From Sphingomonas sp. S-NIH.Pt15_0812 (GTDB lineage Bacteria; Pseudomonadota; Alphaproteobacteria; Sphingomonadales; Sphingomonadaceae): DNA of 64,000 nt. Both the position numbers and the translations under genes were made by a program. This document shows positions 25,694-37,615 of the stretch, one piece after another. The notes beneath the pieces are model-generated. The model did not search any database. It saw nothing but the letters and a program-made list of their open reading frames with translations, and was not told the DNA's origin. Every line of letters starts with the position of its first letter. Position 1 is the first letter of the stretch. The DNA is taken from assembly GCF_003951315.1 (NCBI RefSeq), contig NZ_QLJH01000021.1, positions 4,401-68,400 on the forward strand. Reading direction: 5' to 3'.

Positions 25694-26656
25694 TTGATGG
25701 CCATGATCGATCCGCTTCCCATCTTCGGCGCACTTGCCGACCTGACGCGGTTGCGCATCCTGGCGCTGCTGCGTCGGATGGAGCTATCCGTCGGCGAACT
25801 GGCGCAGGTGCTGGGGCAGAGCCAGCCGCGCGTGTCGCGTCATGTGAAGATCATGGTCGACGCGGGTCTGGCGGAACGTCGCAAGGAGGGCAGCTGGGTG
25901 TTCGTCGCGCTCGGCGCGGCGGCGATGGTGCAGCCGGTGATCGACGCGCTCGACCGGTGGAGCGGCGGCGCGGCGGATCACTGGACGGTCGCCGATGCCG
26001 CCCGGCTGGCGGCGGTCCGCGCCGATCGTGCCGCCTCGGCGGCGGCCTGGTTCGAGAGCCATGCCGACGAATGGGATGCGATCCGCTCGCTCCATGTCGC
26101 CGAGAGTGAGATCGAGGCGGCGATGGCCCAGGTGCTGGGCGACCAGCCGATCGACACGCTGATCGATATCGGCACCGGCACCGGACGGATGCTGGAGCTG
26201 TTCGGCGCGCGCGCCCGCACCGCGCTCGGCATCGACCGCTCCTCGGAGATGCTGCGGCTGGCGCGCGCCAAGCTGGCGGGGGCGGCCAATACGGAACTGC
26301 GCCAGGCCGATCTTTATGCGCTGCCCATGGCCGATGGTGCGGCCGATGTCGCTATATTGCACCATGTGCTCCATTATGCGCAGCAGCCCGGCGCGGCGAT
26401 CCGCGAGGCGGGGCGCGTCCTCGCGCCGGGCGGGCGGCTGCTGATCGTCGATTTCGCGCCGCATGACCGCGAGGAACTGCGCAGCCAGGGCGCGCATGTC
26501 CGCCTGGGCTTCGACGACGACCAGGTCGCCGGCTGGGCGGAGGCGGCGGACCTGATGATGGCGCGGGTCGAGATGCTGGTCGGCGGGACGCTGACGGTGA
26601 AATTATGGCTGGCGCGCAAATCCGCGCCCGCATTGCACGAGGTGAGGGCGGCATGA
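25691..26656 (+). CDS. ArsR regulator fused to SAM-dependent methyltransferase (SahR-like)
   Basis: 321 residues. The N-terminal 95 form a winged helix (LADLTRLRILALL, LGQSQPRVSRHVKIMVDAGLAERRKEG). Residues about 140-310 are a class I methyltransferase domain with DIGTGTGRMLELFGA, ALGIDRSSEML and ILHHVLHYAQQPG. Such fusions head methionine-cycle operons in alphaproteobacteria, where SahR senses S-adenosylhomocysteine; the link here is inferred from metF and metH directly downstream and the palindrome at the start. ATG 25697 or 25703 may be the true start given the possible promoter. The stop overlaps metF by four bases. Confidence 0.85.
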   Translation: MLMAMIDPLPIFGALADLTRLRILALLRRMELSVGELAQVLGQSQPRVSRHVKIMVDAGLAERRKEGSWVFVALGAAAMVQPVIDALDRWSGGAADHWTVADAARLAAVRADRAASAAAWFESHADEWDAIRSLHVAESEIEAAMAQVLGDQPIDTLIDIGTGTGRMLELFGARARTALGIDRSSEMLRLARAKLAGAANTELRQADLYALPMADGAADVAILHHVLHYAQQPGAAIREAGRVLAPGGRLLIVDFAPHDREELRSQGAHVRLGFDDDQVAGWAEAADLMMARVEMLVGGTLTVKLWLARKSAPALHEVRAA

Positions 26657-27594
26657 CGATCTCGGTGGACCAGTTGGCGGAGGCGCGCTGCGCGCTCGAA
26701 TCCCCCCTTTACGCGGATGTCGGCGGCGACCTGGACGTCAGCTTCGAATTCTTCCCGCCCAAGTCGGAGAAGATGGAGACGCAGCTGTGGGATTCGATCC
26801 GCACGCTGGAGCCGCTGGGGCCGCGCTTCGTCTCCGTCACCTATGGCGCGGGCGGCACGACGCGCGAGCGGACCCATGCCACGGTGGCGCGCATCCAGCG
26901 CGAGACCAGCCTGGCCGCCGCCGCGCACCTGACCTGCGTCGAGGCGACGCGCGAGCAGATCATCGAGGTGGCCGAGGAATATTGGGCGGCGGGCGTGCGC
27001 CATATCGTCGCGCTGCGCGGCGATCCGCCCCAGGCGGGCAGCCGCTTCGCCAGCCATCCCGGCGGGTTCGAGAATGCCGCCGCGCTGGTCGCCGGGCTTC
27101 GCAAGCTGCACCCGTTCGAGATTTCGGTTGCCGCTTACCCTGAGAACCATCCCGATTCGGCCAGCGATGCCGCCGATCTCGACAACCTCCGCGCCAAGCT
27201 GGACGCCGGGGCCAACCGCGCGATCACGCAATTCTTCTTCGAGCCGGAAACCTTCTTCCGCTACCGCGACAAGGTGGCGGCGGCGGGGATCCGGGCGGAG
27301 ATCGTGCCCGGCATCATGCCCGTGTCCAACTTCGCAAGCGTCCAGCGGATGAGCGCGATGTGCGGCACCGCCGTGCCGCCCTGGATGGCGCGGCTGTTCG
27401 AGGGGCTGGACGACCATCCCGCCGCGCGCCAGCTGGTCGCCGCGACGGTGGCGGCGGAACTGTCGCGCCGGCTCTATGCGGGCGGCGTGAAGCACCTCCA
27501 TTTCTACACGCTCAACCGCGCCGAACTCGCCTTCGCCATCTGCCACCTGCTCGGCGTCCGCGCCAAGGGGCAGGTCGGCCAGGCCGCCGCCTGA
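26653..27594 (+). CDS. metF: Methylenetetrahydrofolate reductase
   Basis: Reduces 5,10-methylene-THF to 5-methyl-THF, the methyl donor for methionine synthase, using FAD. The 313-residue protein has SFEFFPPKSEKMETQLW, FVSVTYGAGGTTRERTH, HLTCVEATREQI, RHIVALRGDPP and AYPENHPDS, all family hallmarks. Start 26653 overlaps the regulator stop (ATGA) and gives a normal N terminus. The methionine synthase genes follow 13 bases later. Confidence 0.95.
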   Translation: MTISVDQLAEARCALESPLYADVGGDLDVSFEFFPPKSEKMETQLWDSIRTLEPLGPRFVSVTYGAGGTTRERTHATVARIQRETSLAAAAHLTCVEATREQIIEVAEEYWAAGVRHIVALRGDPPQAGSRFASHPGGFENAAALVAGLRKLHPFEISVAAYPENHPDSASDAADLDNLRAKLDAGANRAITQFFFEPETFFRYRDKVAAAGIRAEIVPGIMPVSNFASVQRMSAMCGTAVPPWMARLFEGLDDHPAARQLVAATVAAELSRRLYAGGVKHLHFYTLNRAELAFAICHLLGVRAKGQVGQAAA

Positions 27595-27607
27595 AGGATC
27601 GCCAGCC

Positions 27608-28657
27608 ATGACCAGCCCCCGCGAACGACTGATGGCCGAGGCGGCCAAGCGCATCCTGGTGACCGACGGCGCGTTCGGCACCGAGATCCAGAACTGGAAA
27701 TTGTCCGAGGCGGACTATGCCGGCGATCTCGGCCTGTCGCACGACCAGAAGGGCAATAACGACATTCTGGCGCTGACCCTGCCCAAGGTGCCGGAGTCGA
27801 TCCACCGCGCCTATTTCGAGGCGGGGGCGGACATCGCCGAGACCAACACCTTCTCCGCCAACCGGATCAGCCAGGCCGATTACGGCGCAGAGCATCTGGT
27901 GCGCGCGATCAATGTCGAAAGCGCGCGCATGGCTCGCCGCGTGGCCGACGAGTTCGAGGCGCGCGACGGCCGCCCCCGCTTCGTCGCGGGCGCGATCGGC
28001 CCGACCAACAAGACCCTGTCGCTTTCGCCGGACGTCAACGATCCCGGCTATCGCGAGATCGACTTCGACTATCTGAAGGGCGTGTATCGCGAGCAGATCG
28101 ACGCGCTGGTCGAGGGCGGTGCGGACTTCATCCTGATCGAGACGGTGTTCGACACGCTGAACGCCAAGGCCGGGATCATGGCGACGCTGGACGCCGCCGA
28201 GGATCTGGGCCGCGACCTGCCGCTGATGCTGTCGATGACGCTGACCGACCTGTCGGGGCGCAACCTGTCGGGCCATACGGTCGAGGCTTTCTGGCATGCC
28301 GTCCGTCATGCGAAGCCGGTGACGATCGGGCTCAACTGCTCGTTCGGGGCGGAGCAGCTTCGCCCGCATGTGAAGACGCTGAGCGAGATCTGCGACACGC
28401 TGATCATGATCTATCCCAATGCCGGCCTGCCTAACGAACTGGGCGCCTATGACGAGGCGCCGGCGACCACCGCCGGGCTGGTCGGCGAATGGGCGGTCGC
28501 GGGACAGGTCAATGTGCTGGGCGGCTGCTGCGGTTCGACGCCCGCGCATATCAAGGCGATCGCCGATCAGGTGAAGAGCCTGGCCCCGCGCGCCATCCCG
28601 ACGCCGCCGGTGCGGACGCGGCTAGCGGGGCTGGAGCCGTTCACCATGGCGGCGTGA
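27608..28657 (+). CDS. metH: Methionine synthase, homocysteine-binding half (split MetH)
   Basis: 349 residues covering only the homocysteine S-methyltransferase domain of B12-dependent MetH. Visible: TDGAFGTEIQNWKL, GADIAETNTFSANRISQADY, AGAIGPTNKTLSLSPDV, the zinc Cys in GLNCSFGA and the Cys pair in GGCCGSTPAHI. The folate, B12 and activation domains are in a separate gene at 28745. This two-gene form occurs in sphingomonads, so it is not taken as a frameshift. The ends are clean: own ATG and a stop after the domain. Confidence 0.93.
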   Translation: MTSPRERLMAEAAKRILVTDGAFGTEIQNWKLSEADYAGDLGLSHDQKGNNDILALTLPKVPESIHRAYFEAGADIAETNTFSANRISQADYGAEHLVRAINVESARMARRVADEFEARDGRPRFVAGAIGPTNKTLSLSPDVNDPGYREIDFDYLKGVYREQIDALVEGGADFILIETVFDTLNAKAGIMATLDAAEDLGRDLPLMLSMTLTDLSGRNLSGHTVEAFWHAVRHAKPVTIGLNCSFGAEQLRPHVKTLSEICDTLIMIYPNAGLPNELGAYDEAPATTAGLVGEWAVAGQVNVLGGCCGSTPAHIKAIADQVKSLAPRAIPTPPVRTRLAGLEPFTMAA

Positions 28658-28689
28658 CGGCCGCTCCTGCCCGATAGCGCGACCCCCCT

Positions 28690-28730
28690 GCGTCACGCTG
28701 ACGCGTGCCACCTTCCCTGTTCAGGGAAGG
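28690..28730 (+). other. Two hairpins between the MetH halves
   Basis: Hairpin 1: GCGTCA (28690-28695) with TGACGC (28699-28704). Hairpin 2: CCTTCCCT (28711-28718) with AGGGAAGG (28723-28730), loop GTTC. Hairpin 2 ends 14 bases before the second metH ATG and holds the only strong GGGAAGG ribosome-site-like sequence. It may tune translation of the second half, or be a passing short palindromic repeat. Confidence 0.5.
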
Positions 28731-28744
28731 AATGAAGAAGAACC

Positions 28745-31345
<2,601 letters not shown>

Positions 31346-31406
31346 GGGGGAATCGGGTTCGCGCGAAGAGGCGAGGGTGGGAAGGGGGCTAGGCCTGATC
31401 GGAGAC

Positions 31407-31492
31407 CACCCCGGCGGAGGCCGGGGTCCAGTTCCGAAACGAACTTTGTAGCGTACCAACGTCCCCCAACTGGATCCCGGCCTTCGCCGGGA
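31407..31492. repeat. Extragenic palindromic repeat, copy B
   Basis: Inverted arms at 31407-31433 (CACCCCGGCGGAGGCCGGGG then TCCAGTT) and 31468-31492 (AACTGGATCCCGGCC then TTCGCCGGGAT), spaced by 34 bases, between the convergent metH half and trpE. It shares arm sequence and layout with copy A. No gene was seen elsewhere in 31346-31533. Confidence 0.8.
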
Positions 31493-31533
31493 TAAGCGAA
31501 GAGGGCGAGTGTCGATCCTGGGCTGAGTTCGCC

Positions 31534-33045
31534 TTATTGCCCGAACCCGGCCGTGCCCGCCCGTGTCACCGCATCGCGGGCGGCGCTCAGGATGGCGCCG
31601 GCCTTCGCTTCGCACTCGCGCTGCTCGTAGGCGGCGGTCGAGTCGGCGACGATGCCGGCCCCGGCCTGGGCATGGATCTGCCCGTCCTTCACCACCGCCG
31701 TCCGCAGCACGATGCACGAGTCGAGCGATCCGTCCGGCGAGAAATAGCCGACGCCGCCGGCATAGGCGCCGCGCCGTTCCGGCTCCAGTTCGGCGATGAT
31801 CTGGCAGGCCCGCACCTTGGGCGCGCCGCTGACCGTGCCCGCCGGGAAGCCGGCGAACATCGCATCCAGCGCATCGCGATCGGGCGACAGCCGCGCCGTC
31901 ACGTTCGAGACGATGTGCATGACATGGCTGTAGTATTCGACCGTATAGCTGTCGGTCACCCGCACGCTGCCGGGGGCGGCGGCGCGGCCGGCATCGTTGC
32001 GGCCGAGATCGAGCAGCATCAGATGCTCGGCCCGCTCCTTGGGATCGGCGAGGAGCGCGGTGCGGTTCTCCTCATCCTCGCGGGCGGTGCGGCCGCGGGG
32101 CCGCGTGCCGGCAATGGGGCGGATCGTCACCTCGCCGTCGCGCACCCGGACCAGGATCTCGGGGCTCGACCCGATCAGCGCGAAGCCCGGCAGGTCGAGA
32201 TGATAGAGGAAGGGCGACGGGTTGATCCGGCGCAGCGAGCGGTACAGCTCGAACGGCGGCAGCGGGAAGGGCGCGGTGAAACGCTGCGCCAGCACCACCT
32301 GGAAGATATCGCCGGCGGTGATGTAGTTCTTGGCCCGCTCGACCATCGCGGCATAGGTTTCGGGCGCTAGGGCGGGCGTGTAATCGGGCTGCTCCGCCTC
32401 CACGCGGGTCGGTGCGGGCAGGACCGCCATCGCCAGCCTGGTCGCCACCGCGTCGATCCGCTCCGCCGCCGCCGCCACGATCGCTGCCGGATCGCGCGCC
32501 GGGTCTGGCCAAGCGGGCGCGACCAGGAACAGCGTGTCGGCCAGCCGGTCGAACACCAGCAGCACGGTCGGCCGCACGAAGATCATGTCGGGCAGGCCGA
32601 GCGGATCGGCGGAGGGTTGCGGCAGCCGCTCGACCAGCCCGACCGTCTCATAGCCGAAATAGCCGACCAGACAGGCCAGCGCGCGCGGCAGTTCGGCCGG
32701 CACGTCCGCCCGGCACTGGCCGACCAGATCGCGCAGCGCGTCGAGACTGGGCGCGGCGCAGGGCGTCCAGGCCTCGCGATCGGTCGCCCAGTGCCGGTTG
32801 ATCTCGGCCCGCGCGCCATGCGCGCGGAACACCAGATCGGGGGCCAGGCCGATCAGGCTGTGCCGCCCCCGGATCGCGCCGCCTTCGACCGATTCGAGCA
32901 GGAAGTCGCCGCGACCCGGCTCGATCAGCTTGAGCGCGGCGGCGACCGGCGTCTCCGTATCCGCCACCTGCCGGCTCCACAGCAGGGCGGGACGGCCCTG
33001 GGCGAGCAGGTCCTGAGCTTCGGCGATCCGGTCGGCGTCGATCAT
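31534..33045 (-). CDS. trpE: Anthranilate synthase component I
   Basis: Makes anthranilate from chorismate with ammonia supplied by TrpG. The 503-residue protein has the Trp-sensing LLESVEGG near residue 50, then the chorismate core: GDIFQVVLAQRF, RINPSPFLYHL, SPEILVRV, IAGTRPRGRTAREDEEN, DLGRNDAGRAA, HIVSNVTARL, FPAGTVSGAPKVRA and GAGIVADSTAAYEQRECEAKA. It follows ppiD by nine bases on the same strand. The glutaminase trpG is not immediately downstream, where only repeat B lies. Confidence 0.96.
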   Translation of the reverse strand: MIDADRIAEAQDLLAQGRPALLWSRQVADTETPVAAALKLIEPGRGDFLLESVEGGAIRGRHSLIGLAPDLVFRAHGARAEINRHWATDREAWTPCAAPSLDALRDLVGQCRADVPAELPRALACLVGYFGYETVGLVERLPQPSADPLGLPDMIFVRPTVLLVFDRLADTLFLVAPAWPDPARDPAAIVAAAAERIDAVATRLAMAVLPAPTRVEAEQPDYTPALAPETYAAMVERAKNYITAGDIFQVVLAQRFTAPFPLPPFELYRSLRRINPSPFLYHLDLPGFALIGSSPEILVRVRDGEVTIRPIAGTRPRGRTAREDEENRTALLADPKERAEHLMLLDLGRNDAGRAAAPGSVRVTDSYTVEYYSHVMHIVSNVTARLSPDRDALDAMFAGFPAGTVSGAPKVRACQIIAELEPERRGAYAGGVGYFSPDGSLDSCIVLRTAVVKDGQIHAQAGAGIVADSTAAYEQRECEAKAGAILSAARDAVTRAGTAGFGQ

Positions 33046-33054
33046 GGCTTCGCC

Positions 33055-35007
33055 TTACTGCGCGCCGGCCGGCGTATCGCCGGCCAGGTCGGCACGGACG
33101 CGGGCGATGGCGCGCTGATCGACCTTCGTGCCGATCGCGGCGCGGGCGGCGCGGGCGAACTGCTCGGCATATTCACCGCCCATGGAGCGGCTGAGCCCGC
33201 CACGCGCGGCGGCGATCGCGGCGGCATTGCCGGTCGCATTGCCACGCTCGATCCGGTTGGTCTTGACGATCAGCCAACCCGCATCACCCGGCGCTTCCAG
33301 CAGGCGCGCCTGACCCTGCGGCACCGAGAAGAGCAGCGCCAATGCCGGATTGCGGCCCTGCGCCCGGAGTACGTCGCCACGCGAGGCATTGACCGGCTGC
33401 GGCGCGGGCAGCGACGCGCCCGATGCCCGCAGCGCCTCTGCCAGCGACATGCCGCCCTTGACCTTGGCGAGCACCGCATTGGCGATCGTCCGAGCGGATT
33501 GGCGGCGACGGTCGGCGATCAGGTCGGCGACGACCTGGTTGCGGACATCGGCCAGCGGACGCGGCGCGGCCGGCTGGGTCTGGCCCAGCGCGACCACCGC
33601 GAAGCTGCCGTCGGTGCCGGTCTGGACCAACTGCGGCGCATCGCCATCGTCCGCCGCGAAGCCGGCGGCGATCAGCGGCACCAGCGCCGGATCGGGCTTG
33701 GCCGCCGGGTTGAGCGGATCGACCGCGCCCTGCGCCAGCGCCGGGCTGGTCTGCGCCGTCAGCTTGGCGTCGGCGATCACCTCGTCGAAGGTGGAGCCGC
33801 CCGACAGGGCATCGTCCAGCTTGTCGTGCAGCGCCGCCAGCGCGGCCTGCGTCTTCTGCTTGGCGAGATCGGCGGTCAGCTGCGCGCGGACCTGATCGAG
33901 CGAGCGGCCGGCGACCTGATCGATCGAGTCGACCCGCGCGACGACGAAGCCGATCGCGCCCCTGACCGGGCCGATCACCGCACCCTTGGCTGCGGCGAAG
34001 GCGGCGTCCGCCAGGGCGGGCGAGGCTTGTGTCGCTAGGCCGGCCTTGTCGAGCGCGGGCAGCGTCGACGCCTCGAGCCCGACCGTGCGTGCCGCGTCGG
34101 CGATCGACGTGCCGCCGCGTACCTTGGCGGCGAGCGCGTCGGCGCTCGCCTGGTCGGCCAGCGTCACCTGGGTGACGACGCGCTTCTCGGTGGCCTGATA
34201 GTCCGCGCGGTTCTTCTGATAGGCCTGGGCGATCTCCGCCTCGGTCGGCGTGCTCTGCGCGGCCATCTGGGCCGGTGTCACCACCGCATAGCGGATGCTG
34301 CGGCGCTCCGGCACGCGGTAGCGCGCCAGGTTGCGGCCGTAGAAGCTCTGGATCTCCTGCGCGGTCGGCGCGGGGCCCTGGGGCAGGGCGGATACCGGCA
34401 CGATGCCGACCTCGCCCGCGCGCTTCTCCAGCAGGAGCGAGGCATAGGGGAGGGCAAGCTGCTGCCCGACCGTGGTCGCGCCGATCGTCGGGGCGGTCAG
34501 CTGGCGGACCAGCACGTCGCGGGCGATATCCTGGCGTATCTGCGCATCGGTCAGCCGGCGCTCGGCCAGGATGCGGCGATAGAGAGTCTCGTCGAACTTG
34601 CCGTTCGGGCCCTGGAGCGCTGGGATGCTGGCGATCTGGCCATCGACCAGCCGCTTGCTGACGACCATGCCGTTCTCGCGCCCGAACTCCGCCAGGCCGA
34701 CGGTGGTGATCAGCTGCTGCACCGCGGCCTCCAGACCGCCGGCGGCCAGATATTGCTTGGCGTCGATGCCCGGCTGCTGCTGGCGCGCCTGGTCGATTTC
34801 CTGCTGCGCGCGCTGGCGCAGTTCGTCGACGGTGATCTTCGTCTTGCCGATCGTCGCGACATCGTTGCCGGACAAGGAGCCCAGCCCGACATTGCGGATG
34901 TTCGACACGTCGCCCGCCGCAAAGGCGAGCGCGATGATGCCGAGCGTGATGAAGGTGACGATGATGCCGACCTTCGAATTGATCAGGCGGCGGAAGAAGC
35001 CGAGCAT
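33055..35007 (-). CDS. ppiD: Membrane-anchored peptidyl-prolyl isomerase (PpiD/SurA-N type)
   Basis: A 650-residue periplasmic folding factor. The first 35 residues (MLGFFRRLINSKVGIIVTFI) hold one membrane anchor. The SurA_N-like chaperone helices follow, and a degenerate parvulin domain spans about 270-355 (VTQVTLADQASADALAAKV, FAAAKGAVIGPVRGAIGFVVARV). A second helical half runs to the end. Start ATG 35007 gives the standard N terminus; the frame continues upstream without homology. It is probably cotranscribed with trpE. Confidence 0.9.
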   Translation of the reverse strand: MLGFFRRLINSKVGIIVTFITLGIIALAFAAGDVSNIRNVGLGSLSGNDVATIGKTKITVDELRQRAQQEIDQARQQQPGIDAKQYLAAGGLEAAVQQLITTVGLAEFGRENGMVVSKRLVDGQIASIPALQGPNGKFDETLYRRILAERRLTDAQIRQDIARDVLVRQLTAPTIGATTVGQQLALPYASLLLEKRAGEVGIVPVSALPQGPAPTAQEIQSFYGRNLARYRVPERRSIRYAVVTPAQMAAQSTPTEAEIAQAYQKNRADYQATEKRVVTQVTLADQASADALAAKVRGGTSIADAARTVGLEASTLPALDKAGLATQASPALADAAFAAAKGAVIGPVRGAIGFVVARVDSIDQVAGRSLDQVRAQLTADLAKQKTQAALAALHDKLDDALSGGSTFDEVIADAKLTAQTSPALAQGAVDPLNPAAKPDPALVPLIAAGFAADDGDAPQLVQTGTDGSFAVVALGQTQPAAPRPLADVRNQVVADLIADRRRQSARTIANAVLAKVKGGMSLAEALRASGASLPAPQPVNASRGDVLRAQGRNPALALLFSVPQGQARLLEAPGDAGWLIVKTNRIERGNATGNAAAIAAARGGLSRSMGGEYAEQFARAARAAIGTKVDQRAIARVRADLAGDTPAGAQ

Positions 35008-35130
35008 AGACACCCCAGAAACACTAGCGCGTCGCTTTACCGGTTTACCGGCACGCTTCAAGCTTGTGCGCATCGGCAGGCACGCTATCGCCGCTTTACC
35101 TGAGGCAAGCCTTGGCGGGAGACAGAGACG

Positions 35131-35877
35131 ATGCGGCGCAAGCTGGTGGCGGGTAATTGGAAGATGAACGGCTCACTGGCCGATCTGGCGGAGCTGGACG
35201 GCATTGCCGCCGCCGCGCGGGCCGCGCCGCAGGTCGATGTCGCGGTCGCCGTGCCCTTCACGCTGATCCATCCCGCGGCGCAGCGCGTGCCCGACCTGGC
35301 GATCGGCGCGGAAGACGTGCACGAAGCCGATTCGGGCGCGCATACCGGTTGCGTCTCGGCGGCGATGGCGCGCGAGGCGGGGGCGCGCTTCACCCTGTCG
35401 GGCCATTCCGAGCGCCGCGCCGATCAGCACGAGACCAGCCACGATGCCTGGGCCAAGGCGGCGGCGGCGCATCGCCACGGCCTCAACGTCATCCTGTGCT
35501 GCGGCGAGACCGAGGCGGAACGCGACGCCGGGCGCGCCGAGCGGGTGGTGCAGGCGCAGATCGAGAAGTCGGTGCCCGACAATGCGCATGGCGACTGGTT
35601 CACGCTCGCCTATGAACCGCGCTGGGCGATCGGCACCGGCCGCACCCCGACGCTGGACGAGATCGCCGCGATCCACGCCATCGCCCGTGCCAAGCTGCGC
35701 ATGATGGTCGGCGATGCCGCTGCCGGCATCCGTATCCTCTATGGCGGCTCGGTGGTCGGCAGCAATGCGGCGACGATCCTGGCCTGCGACGATGTGGACG
35801 GCGCGCTGGTCGGTGGCGCGAGCCTGACCGCCGCCAAGTTCGTGCCGATCATCGAGGCCGCCGCCGCCTTCGGCTGA
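35131..35877 (+). CDS. tpiA: Triosephosphate isomerase with unusual TGC motif
   Basis: Interconverts dihydroxyacetone phosphate and glyceraldehyde 3-phosphate. The 248 residues include GNWKMNGS (catalytic Lys), GHSERR (His), AYEPRWAIGTG (Glu) and ILYGGSV. Where nearly all TIMs have TGE in GAxTGExS, this protein reads GAHTGCVSAAM, and the preceding AQN of E. coli TIM is AED. The catalytic triad is intact, so an active enzyme is still expected. It is divergent from ppiD. Confidence 0.95.
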   Translation: MRRKLVAGNWKMNGSLADLAELDGIAAAARAAPQVDVAVAVPFTLIHPAAQRVPDLAIGAEDVHEADSGAHTGCVSAAMAREAGARFTLSGHSERRADQHETSHDAWAKAAAAHRHGLNVILCCGETEAERDAGRAERVVQAQIEKSVPDNAHGDWFTLAYEPRWAIGTGRTPTLDEIAAIHAIARAKLRMMVGDAAAGIRILYGGSVVGSNAATILACDDVDGALVGGASLTAAKFVPIIEAAAAFG

Positions 35878-35964
35878 GGCCGGAAAATTTGCGAGCCGGC
35901 CAAGGTTCCGGATCGGCGGCATTTCTCCTACGTTGACGGGCGTCAACGACCGGGAGACTGTTGC

Positions 35965-36495
35965 GTGAGGAATTTGGGAGGCGCGTCGCTGCTGGCGGCG
36001 CTGGCCATGATGACGGCGGCCTGTTCCGCCGGCGTGCAGGGCACCGACAATGCCAGCATGGCCAATGCGCTGGACGGGCAGGGCGGCGTCGGCGGCAATG
36101 CGGTCTCGCCGAGCGGCGTGTCGCTGCGCACACCGTCGCCCGACGACATTCGCGATGCGCGGCCGGGCTATCCCTTGCAGGGCGTCCGCATCCCCACGCC
36201 GTCGGACACCCGGACCGCCTATTACCTACTCCGCCACCGCGCCGCCGCCAATGGCGAGGTGGTGGCGATCATCCGCCACGAACTGGGCGCCAAGATCAGC
36301 TATGCGCGGGTCGCTGCCGATTGCCGGCGAGGCCTGTTCCATGTGCTGGGCGTCGGCGACACGCGCGGTCGGGCCGAAGCGAACAATGCCAAGGACGGCC
36401 CGCTTCGCGCCACGACGGGAAAGCCGCTCCGTGCCGAGATGCTGCGCTTCATCTGCGAGAAGGAAGGCACGCCGGTCGCGTTACCGGCAAGCTGA
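35965..36495 (+). CDS. Hypothetical lipoprotein
   Basis: 176 residues with a lipoprotein leader (GASLLAALAMMTAAC, lipobox TAAC) and a soluble domain carrying YYLLRHRAAANGEVVAIIRHELG and two later cysteines (ADCRRG, FICEKEG) that may pair. The start is GTG at 35965; no ATG gives a leader. I do not recognise the family. It lies between tpiA and the convergent lptG. Confidence 0.65.
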   Translation: MRNLGGASLLAALAMMTAACSAGVQGTDNASMANALDGQGGVGGNAVSPSGVSLRTPSPDDIRDARPGYPLQGVRIPTPSDTRTAYYLLRHRAAANGEVVAIIRHELGAKISYARVAADCRRGLFHVLGVGDTRGRAEANNAKDGPLRATTGKPLRAEMLRFICEKEGTPVALPAS

Positions 36496-36514
36496 TCCGC
36501 CGCGACCGCCCCGT

Positions 36515-37615
36515 TTACTCTTCCGTGCGGACCAGCACGGCCTCGCCGATCAGCAGGAACAGGAGGAACGGGGCCCAGGCCGCGAGGAAGGGCGGGTAGG
36601 CGCCCAGATTGCCCATCGCCAGCGCGAAATTGTCCGCCACGAAATAGGCGAAGCCCAGCGCCATGCCGATCACGGCGCGGACGAACAGCTTGCCCGACCT
36701 TGCGATGCCGAAGGCGGCGACCGCGCCCAACAGCGGCATCAGCACCGACGACAGCGGCCCCGACAGCTTGTGCCACAATGCGCCCTCCAGCGCCTTGGTC
36801 GGCCGGCCCGCGTCGGACAGGTCCTCGATCGCGGTGCGTAGCGCGCCGAAGGTCAGGCCGTCCGGGTCGATGGTCGACAGCGTCAGCTGGTCCGACCGCA
36901 CGTCATGGCCGACCCGCATCGAGGCGATCCGCGTCACCTTGCCGCTCGCCACGTCGAAGCGGGTGACGGGCCAGATCCGCCAGCCGCCCGCCGGATCATG
37001 CCGGCCATGCTGGGCGCGCAGGATCGCGCGCAAGCTGCCGCCGGCACGATCGTAGAGCGTGATGTCGCCCAGCACGGCCGCGTTCATCTTGCCGCGGATC
37101 TGCCCGACCTGGACGAGATCGTCGCCGTCGCGGACCCAGACATTGGAGCGGTCGCCACGATCGATCGGCATGGGGCCGTAATTGACCCGCTGCCACTGGG
37201 TCAGCGTCGCGGTGGCGCGCGCCACCACCCGCTCGTTGAAGGCGAAGGAGACGCCGGCCACGCCCAGGCTAGCGACCATCAGCGGCGCCAGCACCTGGTG
37301 CGCCGACAGGCCCGACGCCTTGAGCGCGATGATCTCGCTGTTCTGGTTCATCGTGATGAACGTCAGGATCGTGCCGAGCAGCACCGAGAAGGGCAGGAAA
37401 CGCGCGATGATCTGCGGCGTGCGCAGCGAGACATAGGTCCAGACCTGCGCCTGGCCGTTGCCGGGCACCGCCAGGATGTCGCCCGATTCGCTCAGCAGGT
37501 CGAGCGCCTGGAGCACCAGCACCAGCGCGAACAGGATCGCGAAGGTCCGCACCAAGAACAGCCGCGCCATGTAGATGGCGACGGTGCGCGAGGGGAAGAG
37601 GCCGCGCAGGATCAT
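36515..37615 (-). CDS. lptG: LPS export permease LptG
   Basis: Inner-membrane permease of the Lpt bridge that pulls lipopolysaccharide toward LptC with LptF and the ATPase LptB. The 366 residues show three N-terminal helices (MARLFLVRTFAILFALVLVLQ), the SLRTPQIIARFLPFSVLLGTI and NSEIIALKASGLSAHQVL coupling-helix region, a periplasmic jellyroll, and three C-terminal helices. The ATG overlaps lptF by four bases. In lipid A-lacking sphingomonads this system would move other glycolipids; LPS is assumed by family only. Confidence 0.92.
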   Translation of the reverse strand: MILRGLFPSRTVAIYMARLFLVRTFAILFALVLVLQALDLLSESGDILAVPGNGQAQVWTYVSLRTPQIIARFLPFSVLLGTILTFITMNQNSEIIALKASGLSAHQVLAPLMVASLGVAGVSFAFNERVVARATATLTQWQRVNYGPMPIDRGDRSNVWVRDGDDLVQVGQIRGKMNAAVLGDITLYDRAGGSLRAILRAQHGRHDPAGGWRIWPVTRFDVASGKVTRIASMRVGHDVRSDQLTLSTIDPDGLTFGALRTAIEDLSDAGRPTKALEGALWHKLSGPLSSVLMPLLGAVAAFGIARSGKLFVRAVIGMALGFAYFVADNFALAMGNLGAYPPFLAAWAPFLLFLLIGEAVLVRTEE

